Source: Jidongwangia harbinensis (lineage in GTDB: Bacteria > Actinomycetota > Actinomycetes > Mycobacteriales > Micromonosporaceae). From it: a DNA stretch of 64,000 nucleotides. Below, piece by piece: positions 32,845 through 40,841 of the stretch. Numbering within the stretch: position 1 is the first letter of the stretch; every line of letters starts with the position of its first letter. Both the position numbers and the translations under genes were made by a program. A model generated the notes under the pieces. It ran no database searches and was not told the DNA's origin. It saw only the letters and a program-made list of their open reading frames with translations. The stretch is taken from assembly GCF_020216025.1 (NCBI RefSeq), contig NZ_JAIWNC010000004.1, positions 124,001-188,000 of the forward strand, given 5' to 3'.

Positions 32845-33294
32845 CTACTTGGCGGCCACCACGTTCACCGGGAACGTGGCGGTCACCTCCGGGTGCAGCT
32901 TGACCTGGACGTTGTACGTGCCGGTCGTCTTGATCGGACCGGCCAGCTCGAGCCGCCGGCGGTCCAGCGCCGGACCACCCGCGGCCTTGACCGCATCGGT
33001 GATCTCGGCCGGGGTGATCGAGCCGAACAGGCGGCCGCCGGTGCCGGAGCGCGCCGACAGCGTCACCTTGAGGCCGGAGAGCTGCTGCTTGACCTCGTTG
33101 GCCTGGCCCAGGTCGCGGATCTCGCGGGCCGAGCGGGCCCGCTTGATGACCGTGACCTGCTTCTCGGCGCCCTTGCTCCACTGGATCGCGAAGCCCTGCG
33201 GCAGCAGGTAGTTGCGGCCGTAGCCGTTCTTGACCTCGACGATGTCGCCGGGGGTGCCGAGGCCCGACACCTCCTGAGTGAGGATGATCTTCAT
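32845..33294 (-). CDS. rplI: 50S ribosomal protein bL9
   Basis: The 149-residue protein begins MKIILTQEV and contains the bL9 signature [21 protein letters not shown], a central helix rich in Lys/Glu/Gln and a C-terminal domain ending in VNVVAAK. It binds 23S rRNA at the base of the L1 stalk. It is the last gene of rpsF-ssb-rpsR-rplI, 14 bp after rpsR, and is followed by a hairpin terminator. Confidence 0.97.
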   Translation of the reverse strand: MKIILTQEVSGLGTPGDIVEVKNGYGRNYLLPQGFAIQWSKGAEKQVTVIKRARSAREIRDLGQANEVKQQLSGLKVTLSARSGTGGRLFGSITPAEITDAVKAAGGPALDRRRLELAGPIKTTGTYNVQVKLHPEVTATFPVNVVAAK

Positions 33295-33308
33295 ATCGGT
33301 GCCTCCCC

Positions 33309-33548
33309 TCAGCGCGCCGTGGCCGTGTACGGCAGAAGCGCCATCTCGCGGGCGTTCTTGACCGCGCGGGCGATCTGCCGCTGCTGCTGCGAGGTCACGC
33401 CGGTGACCCGCCGGGCGCGGATCTTGCCCCGGTCGCTGATGAACTTCCGCAGCAGCGCGGTGTCCTTGTAGTCGATGTAGGTGATCCCGTCCTTGTCGAG
33501 CGGGTTCACCTTCTTCTTCGGCTTGCGCAGTGCCGCAGCCTTGGCCAT
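33309..33548 (-). CDS. rpsR: 30S ribosomal protein bS18
   Basis: The 79-residue protein has the usual bS18 core: [20 protein letters not shown] followed by [29 protein letters not shown]. No zinc-binding CxxC motif is seen in the N-terminal region ([11 protein letters not shown]), so this is the zinc-free (C-minus) form; a C-plus paralogue may exist elsewhere. It lies 24 bp after ssb. Confidence 0.97.
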   Translation of the reverse strand: MAKAAALRKPKKKVNPLDKDGITYIDYKDTALLRKFISDRGKIRARRVTGVTSQQQRQIARAVKNAREMALLPYTATAR

Positions 33549-33572
33549 TGCTCTTACTCCTGAATGTGAAGA

Positions 33573-34136
33573 CTAGAAGGGGGGCTCGTCGTCGAAGTTG
33601 CCTCCGCCGCCACCGCCACCGGCACCGCCGGCGCGGGAGGGCGTGGCAGGCGCGGCCGTGGCCCACGGGTCGTCGAAGGAGTTGCCTCCGCCGCCGCCCC
33701 CGCCGGTGCCACCGGACTGCCGGCCACCACCACCGCCGGAGGCGCCGAAGCCACCCCCGCCGCCGCCGGACCGGGACATCTTCTGCACCTTCGCCGTGGC
33801 GTAGCGCAGCGACGGGCCGATCTCGTCGACCTCGAGTTCGTAGACGGTGCGCTTCTCGCCCTCGCGGGTCTCGTAGGACCGCTGGCGCAGCCGACCCTGC
33901 ACGATCACCCGAGCGCCACGCTGCAGCGACTCGGCGACGTGCTCGGCGGCGTCACGCCAGATGTTGCACGCGAGGAAGAGTGGCTCGCCGTCTTTCCACT
34001 CGCCCGACTGCCGGTCCAAGGTCCGCGGCGTGGAAGCGATGCGGAACTTGGCGACCGCCGCACCCGAAGGGGTGAAGCGCAGCTCAGGGTCGTCGGTCAA
34101 GTTGCCGACGACCGTGATGGTGGTTTCTCCTGCCAT
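33573..34136 (-). CDS. ssb: Single-stranded DNA-binding protein
   Basis: The 187-residue protein has an N-terminal OB-fold (about 1-115; [46 protein letters not shown]), a Gly-rich flexible linker (about 120-175) and the acidic C-terminal tip FDDEPPF that recruits repair and replication proteins. It binds single-stranded DNA as a tetramer. ATG 34136 was chosen as the start because the conserved MAGETTIT opening follows and family members begin there; 11 extra residues upstream have no support. It lies 67 bp after rpsF. Confidence 0.96.
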   Translation of the reverse strand: MAGETTITVVGNLTDDPELRFTPSGAAVAKFRIASTPRTLDRQSGEWKDGEPLFLACNIWRDAAEHVAESLQRGARVIVQGRLRQRSYETREGEKRTVYELEVDEIGPSLRYATAKVQKMSRSGGGGGGFGASGGGGGRQSGGTGGGGGGGNSFDDPWATAAPATPSRAGGAGGGGGGGNFDDEPPF

Positions 34137-34203
34137 GATCTTCTCCTCGCCGCTTTCGCTGGTCTGCAAGGAGGCTGCCAGAGCCCCCTGACAAAAACGA
34201 GCG

Positions 34204-34494
34204 TCAGCGGGTCTCCGGCCGGATGACCTTGGTACGCAGGATGGACTCGTTGAGGCGGAGCTGACGGTCCAGCTCGGCCACGGCCTCCGGAGTGGCCTGC
34301 AGGTCCACGACGGCGTAGATGCCTTCGGCCTTCTTGTTGATCTCGTACGAGAGCCGGCGCCGGCCCCACACGTCGAGCTTCTCCACCGAGCCGCCCGCGG
34401 TCCGGATCACGTTCAGGTACGTGTCGAGCGACGGTGCAACGGTGCGCTCCTCGAGACTGGGGTCGAGGATCACCATGAGTTCGTAATGACGCAA
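34204..34494 (-). CDS. rpsF: 30S ribosomal protein bS6
   Basis: The 96-residue protein has the bS6 pattern [15 protein letters not shown] and [21 protein letters not shown], ending in [11 protein letters not shown]. bS6 pairs with bS18 in the 30S platform, matching the operon. The start is a TTG at 34494, fixed by a perfect Shine-Dalgarno sequence (AGGAGGTGAG, 34501-34510) six bases upstream. Starting at an earlier ATG would place the ribosome site inside the coding region. The rare start may tune synthesis. A structured leader lies upstream. Confidence 0.95.
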   Translation of the reverse strand: MRHYELMVILDPSLEERTVAPSLDTYLNVIRTAGGSVEKLDVWGRRRLSYEINKKAEGIYAVVDLQATPEAVAELDRQLRLNESILRTKVIRPETR

Positions 34495-34500
34495 GACGTT

Positions 34501-34591
34501 CTCACCTCCTGTGGGCTGAGCGGCCACGGTCTCTCCGTGGCAGGAGGTCTTGTGTCGATCGCAAGAGAAAACCGTGGGTCAGAGCCCACGG
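34501..34591 (-). promoter_or_regulatory. Structured leader of the rpsF operon with attenuator-like hairpin
   Basis: Read on the minus strand, a stem CCGTGGG/CCCACGG (34591-34585 with 34578-34572, loop 6 nt) is followed by TTTTCT, which is the form of an intrinsic terminator or attenuator. A second stem GCCACGG/CCGTGGC (34541-34535 with 34529-34523) follows, just before the rpsF ribosome site at 34510-34501. The arms CCGTGG and CCACGG are shared between the hairpins, so alternative pairings are possible. S6:S18 is known to bind an rpsF leader in other bacteria, and autoregulation is likely by analogy. Confidence 0.5.
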
Positions 34592-34640
34592 CGGTCGCAC
34601 TGCGAACCGGGCAAGCATACCCGCAGGTCCGGCTCACGCG

Positions 34641-34675
34641 AAAAAGGACCCCGCCCGGGAGACGGGGTCCTTTTT
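34641..34675. terminator. Bidirectional intrinsic terminator
   Basis: AAAAAGGACCCCG (34641-34653) and CGGGGTCCTTTTT (34663-34675) are perfect inverted complements with a 9-nt loop. With A and T runs on both sides it is a strong rho-independent terminator, ending the minus-strand gene at 34783-35751 before the rpsF promoter. Confidence 0.9.
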
Positions 34676-34782
34676 CGAAGCCGCGGGGCGTCCGGTCCGC
34701 ATTCGTTGGGTGGGACCTGGGGAGGAACGACCACACCGATGAGGTTGGACGCGGCCGCCCCGCGGAGCTTGCGGTGATGAGT

Positions 34783-35751
34783 CTACGCGATTGTTGCCCG
34801 AGATGCACGTTGTGACACGAATGCCCGAATTGCCCCGACGGACACCCCGGCCACACACACCGCCGCGATCAGCGCCAACAGGCCGATCTGGCCGTTCTTA
34901 GACATCGGCTCCATCGCGGCCACCGGCTCGGCCACGGCCACGGTGGGCGGCGGCGAGGTGGGTGCGGCGGGCGCCGGCCCGGCGGCCGACGAGACATCCA
35001 GGGTGGGTACGCCGGTGACCACGGTCTTGTGGTCACCGGGCGGCATCCCGGCGAACGTCGGCGCCGCGGTGACCGTACCCTGGCTGGTCCTGGCTTTGAC
35101 CCGCGGCTGCGACCCACCCTGCGGCATGGCCTGCACCGTGATGGTCACCGACTGCCTCGGCCGCTGATGAGGCGGCCGTGGCCGTGGCAGACCGGGCCGG
35201 GTCGCTCCCGGCCGCTGCGGGCGGGTGGGCGGAGCGACCGTGTCCGGCAGCGTGGAGCCGTCGTCGACCGGCACCGACGGCGACCCCGACCCGACCGGGG
35301 TGGACGGCGCCGCCGAGTCGTCCGGGGTCGGTATGGGGTTCGGCATGCCGGTGGGCGGCGCCGACGGCGTGGCGGTGACCAGCACCGGGGTGGATTCGTC
35401 GCCGAACGCGCACCGTGGGCTGAGCAGCACCGCGGTGGTGCCCCGGCGGAACCGCACTTCGGTCGCACCGTCGTCCGGCAGGGTGCCCTTCGGGGTGCCG
35501 CCCAGCTGCAGCCGGGCGCTGTGCCCGGTGCGGTTGACCACCCGCACGGTGGACTCGGCGGGCACGGTCAGGGCGCCGGTGTCCGGGTTGGACCGGCAGG
35601 ACAGGCCGAGCACTCCGCCACCGCCGAAGACCACCTGCCGGCCGCCCTCGACCTGCTCGGCGCTCGCCGTTCCGTTCGCCAGCAACGGAGTGCCCAGGAG
35701 GAGCCCTCCCAGAACCAGCGCCATCACCCGATGTCGGACCTGCCGCGACAT
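34783..35751 (-). CDS. Secreted, C-terminally anchored Pro/Thr-rich protein
   Basis: The 322-residue protein has a cleavable signal peptide (VMALVLGGLLLGTPLLANG, cut near ASA-EQ), an N-terminal domain with two cysteines (GLSCRS and SPRCAF) likely forming a disulfide, a long Pro/Thr/Ser-rich spacer, and a C-terminal membrane segment (IGLLALIAAVCVAGVSVGAI) followed by a short basic tail. So it spans from the membrane into the wall. No sortase motif is visible. ATG 35751 has GGGAG 8 nt upstream. I recognise no family. Confidence 0.7.
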   Translation of the reverse strand: MSRQVRHRVMALVLGGLLLGTPLLANGTASAEQVEGGRQVVFGGGGVLGLSCRSNPDTGALTVPAESTVRVVNRTGHSARLQLGGTPKGTLPDDGATEVRFRRGTTAVLLSPRCAFGDESTPVLVTATPSAPPTGMPNPIPTPDDSAAPSTPVGSGSPSVPVDDGSTLPDTVAPPTRPQRPGATRPGLPRPRPPHQRPRQSVTITVQAMPQGGSQPRVKARTSQGTVTAAPTFAGMPPGDHKTVVTGVPTLDVSSAAGPAPAAPTSPPPTVAVAEPVAAMEPMSKNGQIGLLALIAAVCVAGVSVGAIRAFVSQRASRATIA

Positions 35752-35878
35752 GTACCCATCTCCCAGCTCGGGCCGACAACCGGCCACATAGTCAAGCGTG
35801 ATCAATGGAGCTAACGAGACGAAGCGGACGCCGGTGACGCGGGCGGAAACCGTCGCACCCGCGTCGTAGGCTCGTCCC

Positions 35879-36655
35879 ATGCGCATCGGAGCCCATGTCG
35901 ACCCTGCCGAGCCCCTCGAGGCGGCGGCCGCCCGCGGCGCCGACGCCGTGCAGTTCTTCCTGACCGATCCCCAGGGGTACAAGACGCCCAAGCCCCGCGC
36001 CGACGCCGATGCGCTGCGGGCCTCCACGGTGGACGTCTACATCCACGCGCCGTACATCATCAACGTCGCGACGCTCAACAACCGGATTCGCATCCCGAGC
36101 CGGAAATTGCTGATGGCGCACGCCAAGGCGGCCGCCGAGCTGGGCGCGAAGGGCCTGATCGTGCACGGCGGCCACGTGGGGGAGGGCGCCGACCTGACGG
36201 TCGGATTCGACAACTGGCGAAAGGCCTTCCAGTACGCGGAGTCCGACGGCGGCCTGCCGCTCCCGGTGCTGATCGAGAACACCGCGGGCGGCGACAACGC
36301 GATGGCCCGCCGGTTCGATCACCTGGCCCGGCTCTGGGAGGCGGTCGGCGACTTCGGCGCCGGGTTCTGTCTGGACACCTGCCACGCCCATGCCGGCGGC
36401 GAGGACCTGACCGGCATCGTCGACCGGGTCAAGGCGATCACCGGCCGGATCGACCTGATCCACGCCAACGACTCGAAGGACGCCTTCGACTCCGGCCGTG
36501 ACCGGCACGACAACCTCGGCAGTGGGAAGATCGACCCGGAGTTGGTGGTGGCCGCGATCCGCTCGGCCGGCGCACCGGTCATCGTCGAGACACCGGGTGG
36601 TGCCGAGGGCCAGGCCGCCGACATCGCCCTCCTCCGGGAGAGGGCAGGCAGCTGA
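35879..36655 (+). CDS. nfo: Endonuclease IV (deoxyribonuclease IV)
   Basis: The 258-residue protein starts MRIGAHVD and shows the AP-endonuclease 2 zinc-site motifs: [64 protein letters not shown] and VIVETPGG. The enzyme cuts 5' of abasic sites during base excision repair, using three zinc ions. It is slightly shorter than the Escherichia coli enzyme (about 285), as in other actinobacteria. It reads away from the secreted-protein gene; the next gene starts 22 bp after its stop, so the two may be cotranscribed. Confidence 0.93.
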   Translation: MRIGAHVDPAEPLEAAAARGADAVQFFLTDPQGYKTPKPRADADALRASTVDVYIHAPYIINVATLNNRIRIPSRKLLMAHAKAAAELGAKGLIVHGGHVGEGADLTVGFDNWRKAFQYAESDGGLPLPVLIENTAGGDNAMARRFDHLARLWEAVGDFGAGFCLDTCHAHAGGEDLTGIVDRVKAITGRIDLIHANDSKDAFDSGRDRHDNLGSGKIDPELVVAAIRSAGAPVIVETPGGAEGQAADIALLRERAGS

Positions 36656-36677
36656 CGCGGCGGTACGGGGGTACGGC

Positions 36678-39200
36678 ATGACGACGGAACAGCCGCGGGC
36701 CGGCGCCGACCCCACGCTGCCGCCGGCACCACCGGCGGGCACGCCGCCGGCACGCACCCCGGACACGCCGCCAGCACAAGCGGTAGGCACGCCGCCCGCA
36801 CGCACCCCGGACACGCCGCCAGCACAAGCGGTAGGCACGCCGCCCGCACGCACCCCGGACACGCCGCCGGCGCAACCAGCGGGCATGCCGCCGGCGCAGG
36901 CAACGGGCGCGCCGGCCATGCGGTCCGCCGGTCCGCCGCGGCCCGATCCGGAAGGTGGCCCGGCTGGCGCGGCCACCGGGGCCGAGCCGGCAGGCCTGGC
37001 CGGACCCAGGCGGGACCGCCGCTGGTGGCGGAGGAGGGCAAAACCGGCAGCGCTCCAGACGCCACCGTCCGCCGACGGCCCGCCCGTCACCAAACCGCCC
37101 ACCACCAAACCGTCGGACCTCAAGCCGTCCAACGCCCAGCCATCTGACCCCAAGCCATCTGGCCCCAAGCCATTCGGCCCCAAGCCGACTGACCCCAAGC
37201 CGTCCGAAGCCAAGCCCTCCGACCCTAAGCCGTTTGACGCCAAGCCCTCCGACCCTAAGCCGTTTGACGCCAAGCCCTCCGACCCCAAGTCATTCGGCCC
37301 CCCGCCATCCGATGCCAAGTCGGAGAGCAGCACAGCAGCCGCCGCGGGTTCACAAGATCCACAAGAGACCACCGGGCCGGCCCGTGGCCGCCGCCGGCGC
37401 AAGAAGATCCCCACCACCCGGCCGCCCGGCGCCCCGCCCGACCCGTGGACCGCGTTCGCATCCGAGTCCGAACGCCCACCCGGCCGCCTCCGGCGGGCCC
37501 TGCGCGCCGTGCGCCGGTTCTTCGTGCACGAGTACGCCCTGGTCACCTATGCCGGGCTGCTGCTCGCCGTGGTGCTCACCTGGCCGACCCTGCGCTATCC
37601 CATGCATACCGTGCCGCAGGACATCTGGGACCCGGCCCGGCAGGCGTGGCTGGTGTCCTGGACCGGGCACATCCTGCTGACCGAGCCGGCCCAGCTGTGG
37701 CAGTCCCACGCGTTCTTCCCGGAGCGGTACAGCCTGGCGTTCGGCAACAGCCTGCTCGGGTACGCGCCGGCCGGCATGCTCGGCGACGGCCCGTTCGCTG
37801 CGGTGCTGCGCTACAACATCATCTTCGTGCTGGCCCACGCGCTGCTGTTCGTCGGCGGCTACGCGCTGGTACGGCAACTCGGCGCCGGTCGCACCGGGGC
37901 CTCGGTGGCGGCCGCCGCCTTCGCCTACGCGCCGTGGCGGCTCGCCCAGGAAGGTCACCTCGACATCGTCTCTGCCGGAGGCATCCCGCTGGCCCTGGCG
38001 ATGCTGGCCCGCGGGCACGGCTGGTCCATCCGGAGCGGCCTGCGCCCCGGGCGCCGCCACGCCGGTTGGGCTGCGATGGGGTGGCTGGTCACCGCGTGGC
38101 AGATCAGCCTCGGGTTCTCGCTGGGCCTGCCGTTCGCGTACGTGCTGGCCGGGATCGTGCTGGTGGTGCTGGTCGCGGCGCCGATCCGGCACTGGCGCAA
38201 GCCGGCGCAGCGACCCGTGCTGGGGTGGCGCCTGCTGGTGACGGACCTGCTCGGCCTGCTCATCGTGGCCGGCGTCGGCGCCCTGATCGCGCTGCCGTAC
38301 CTGCGCGCGGCCGACGTGCCCGGCACCGCGGAGATCCGGTTCTTCTCGCCGCCGTTGCAGAGTCTGCTGATCGCGCCGGCGGAGTCGCGGATCTGGGGCG
38401 CAGCGCACGCGGTGCCGCGGGCGTCGCTGGCCTGGCCCGCCGAGATGACGCTGCTGCCGGGCTTCGTGCTGTACGCGCTCGCCCTGGTCGGTCTCGTGTT
38501 CTCGATCTGGAAATGGTGGCAGCGCCTGCTGCTGCTGCTCGGCCTGGCCGGTGCCACCATCCTCACGCTGGGGACCACGTTCTTCGACGGGCGCTGGACC
38601 TACCTGCCCCTGTTCGGGCACCTGCCGCAGTCGTTCGGGGTCCGCATCCCGGGGCGCCTGATGCTGTGGGTGACGCTGCTGCTGGCGATCCTCGCGGCCG
38701 GTGCGGTCGCCGAGTTCGTCCGGCGGGCCGAGCACCTGTCGGCGCAACGGATACCGCCGTGGCCCGGGCCGTGGCTGCGGCTGGCCACGTTCGTACCGCT
38801 GATGCTGGTCCTGGTGGAGAGCTGGAACGCCACCGCGCATCCGGTGATGCCGGAGCAGCCCGTGGTGATGCGCACGGTGACCGGGCCGATGCTGGTGCTG
38901 CCCACCTCCGATCTGCAGGACCGGTCCGTGATGCTGTGGTCGACCTCGCGGTTCCAGCCCATGGCCAACGGCAGCGGAGGCTTCGCGGCCGAGCGGCAGG
39001 CCACATTGCGGCAGAACGTGGCGTCGTTCCCGGACGCGGCGAGCGTGCAGTACCTGCGCTCGCTGGGGATCTCCACCGTGCTGCTGGTGCGGTCGCAGGT
39101 GGCGGGCACACCGTGGGAACGGGCCGGGGACGTCCCGGTGGACGCGCTCGGCATCCGCCGGGAGGACCTGGACGACGGCGTCGTCTTCCGACTGAACTGA
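36678..39200 (+). CDS. Large GT-C-type membrane protein with repetitive cytoplasmic N-terminus
   Basis: The 840-residue protein begins with about 265 residues of low complexity: three 16-residue units of GTPPARTPDTPPAQAV, then Lys/Pro repeats of the SDPKPFDAKP type and a basic patch GRRRRKK. About 12 membrane helices follow (from EYALVTYAGLLLAVVLTWP), with an extracytoplasmic loop containing HTVPQDIWDPARQAWLVSW (Asp motif in loop 1, as in GT-C glycosyltransferases). Pfam-like hallmarks of a specific family are not evident. A lipid-linked sugar donor and a surface glycan acceptor are likely by fold only. The start ATG is the first after nfo, close to a G-rich stretch. Confidence 0.75.
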   Translation: MTTEQPRAGADPTLPPAPPAGTPPARTPDTPPAQAVGTPPARTPDTPPAQAVGTPPARTPDTPPAQPAGMPPAQATGAPAMRSAGPPRPDPEGGPAGAATGAEPAGLAGPRRDRRWWRRRAKPAALQTPPSADGPPVTKPPTTKPSDLKPSNAQPSDPKPSGPKPFGPKPTDPKPSEAKPSDPKPFDAKPSDPKPFDAKPSDPKSFGPPPSDAKSESSTAAAAGSQDPQETTGPARGRRRRKKIPTTRPPGAPPDPWTAFASESERPPGRLRRALRAVRRFFVHEYALVTYAGLLLAVVLTWPTLRYPMHTVPQDIWDPARQAWLVSWTGHILLTEPAQLWQSHAFFPERYSLAFGNSLLGYAPAGMLGDGPFAAVLRYNIIFVLAHALLFVGGYALVRQLGAGRTGASVAAAAFAYAPWRLAQEGHLDIVSAGGIPLALAMLARGHGWSIRSGLRPGRRHAGWAAMGWLVTAWQISLGFSLGLPFAYVLAGIVLVVLVAAPIRHWRKPAQRPVLGWRLLVTDLLGLLIVAGVGALIALPYLRAADVPGTAEIRFFSPPLQSLLIAPAESRIWGAAHAVPRASLAWPAEMTLLPGFVLYALALVGLVFSIWKWWQRLLLLLGLAGATILTLGTTFFDGRWTYLPLFGHLPQSFGVRIPGRLMLWVTLLLAILAAGAVAEFVRRAEHLSAQRIPPWPGPWLRLATFVPLMLVLVESWNATAHPVMPEQPVVMRTVTGPMLVLPTSDLQDRSVMLWSTSRFQPMANGSGGFAAERQATLRQNVASFPDAASVQYLRSLGISTVLLVRSQVAGTPWERAGDVPVDALGIRREDLDDGVVFRLN
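36738..36880 (+). repeat. 48-bp tandem coding repeat, three units
   Basis: The 10-mer CACGCACCCC occurs at 36751, 36799 and 36847, exactly 48 bp apart, with nearly identical flanks. It encodes three copies of a 16-residue Thr/Pro/Ala unit in the N-terminus of the GT-C-type protein. Confidence 0.9.
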
Positions 39201-39232
39201 ACCGAGCCCCCGGGCGGGCCGGCCGCGGGAAC

Positions 39233-40762
39233 CTAGCCGGCCGTCGCGTCCGCCGTCGGCGCCGGGTCGGCCGCCACCGCCGGTGGCTTCGCGAGGCGCA
39301 GCCGGCGCCGCAGCGACGTCACCCACGCCGCGTCCGGGGCGTCGTCCAGCACCCCGCCGTCCGGGTCGTCGGCGTAGGTCTTCCGCACCGGGTCCAGCTG
39401 CGGGCGCCAGATCTCCCGGATCACCAGGCCACAGAGCACCGCCACGGTGACCAGCCGGGCCGTGGACGCCAGCACGAACGTGCCCTCCGGGATCACCGGT
39501 TTCCCGCCCGCCCCGAGCAGCTCCGCGTAGAACGCGGCGAAGTAACCGATCTCGGCGACGGTCCACGCGATGATCGCACCCCAGCGCGGGCGGGCCAGCA
39601 CGATCAGCGGGAGCAGCCACAGCACGTACTGCTGGGACCAGACCTTGCTGAAGAGCAGGAACGCGGCGACGACCAGGAACGCCACCTGGGCCAGGCGGGG
39701 GCGGCGCGGTGCGAGCAGGCAGAGCGCCCCGATGGCGGCGCACGCCAGGAAGAACAGCGCGTACGAGAGGTAGTTGAGCACCGGGATGTTCTCGCTCAGC
39801 CACTGGAACGGGCCGCGGTCGCCGGGCGCGCCGCTGTTCCACTTGCCGTCGACGAACCGCCCGATGTACCAGAACGTGCCCCAGTCGATCGGGCGGGTGG
39901 TGTTCAGCTCGAAGAACCGGTTCCAGCTCTCCCGGTACAGCAGGAACACCGGCGCGTTGGCCACCAGCCAGGCGACCAGCGCCGCGCCGAACGCGTACCC
40001 GCACTCGCGGAGCCGGCGCGAGCGGAGCCCGAGCACGAGCAGCGGGCCCAGGATGAACAGCGGCCACAGCTTCGCCGCGCCGCCGAGCCCGAGCAGCACG
40101 CCGGCCAGTACCGGCCGGCGTCTCACCCAGGCGTAGAGGCCGAACGCGGCCAGCGCGATGGCCAGGAAGTCCCAGTTCACGGTGGCGGTGACGAACATGA
40201 TGGGGGAGACCGCCATGATCGCGGCGTCCCAGGGGCGGCGGCGGCGCAGCGCGAGGATGACGCCGACCGTGGCGACGGCCAGCGCGGACAGCACCAGCGC
40301 GTTGACGTCGTAGAACCACATGCCCTGGTTGATCGACGGGTACCGCTCACCGAGAGCGTGCACCGGCAGCCCGAGCGCGCCCATGAAGTAGCCGGTGACC
40401 ACCGGGTATTCCACCGGGTGGTCGGCGTACGGCACCTTGCCCTCGTTCAGGCCCTCGGCGTAGTACAGCGCCAGCACGTCGGTGTAACACAGCCGGGTGT
40501 ACTGGATGTTCTTCTGCCAGTCGCCGTCCATGCAGGGTGACTTCTGCACCCAGTGCAACGCCAGGGTCAGGCAGCACAGCGCCAGGATGATGCGGGTCGC
40601 GGTCCAGAACGCACCGGACCGGGCGCCGGGCCGCACCGCGTGCGAGCCGAGCGGGCCGCCGATCGCCTCGGAGAGGCCGCGGACGAAACCGTCCGAGGCG
40701 GCCGGGGAATCCTCCTGGTCGGGGCGGGGGTTGTCCGTGTCCGGGGACGACTGGGCACTCAT
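39233..40762 (-). CDS. GT87-like polyprenyl-sugar-dependent membrane transferase
   Basis: The 509-residue protein has about ten membrane helices. A conserved extracytoplasmic segment CYTDVLALYYAEGLNEGKVPYADHPVEYPV lies after helix 1 and GGAAKLWPLFILGP in a later helix; these are features of the DUF2029/GT87 set. It lies directly after ponA in the same direction (79 bp), matching the mycobacterial order in which a GT87-type protein follows ponA1. So a role in cell envelope glycan synthesis is likely. The tail is Ala/Pro-rich. It converges with the preceding GT-C gene, 32 bp apart. Confidence 0.8.
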   Translation of the reverse strand: MSAQSSPDTDNPRPDQEDSPAASDGFVRGLSEAIGGPLGSHAVRPGARSGAFWTATRIILALCCLTLALHWVQKSPCMDGDWQKNIQYTRLCYTDVLALYYAEGLNEGKVPYADHPVEYPVVTGYFMGALGLPVHALGERYPSINQGMWFYDVNALVLSALAVATVGVILALRRRRPWDAAIMAVSPIMFVTATVNWDFLAIALAAFGLYAWVRRRPVLAGVLLGLGGAAKLWPLFILGPLLVLGLRSRRLRECGYAFGAALVAWLVANAPVFLLYRESWNRFFELNTTRPIDWGTFWYIGRFVDGKWNSGAPGDRGPFQWLSENIPVLNYLSYALFFLACAAIGALCLLAPRRPRLAQVAFLVVAAFLLFSKVWSQQYVLWLLPLIVLARPRWGAIIAWTVAEIGYFAAFYAELLGAGGKPVIPEGTFVLASTARLVTVAVLCGLVIREIWRPQLDPVRKTYADDPDGGVLDDAPDAAWVTSLRRRLRLAKPPAVAADPAPTADATAG

Positions 40763-40841
40763 GTCTTGGAATCATGCCGCATCGGACGCGCCGGACAGAG
40801 ATCGGCGCACGCACCCGGATCGGATGCGTGCGCCGAATCAA

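Noticed and set aside
30746..33181. Minus-strand frame of 811 codons opposite the Trp-rich gene
   Set aside because: It overlaps rplI in another frame and is a shadow of the repetitive gene.
36678..39200. Plus-strand frame extending upstream into nfo
   Set aside because: The open frame runs back through nfo only by chance; nfo is clear in its own frame, so the start was set at 36678.
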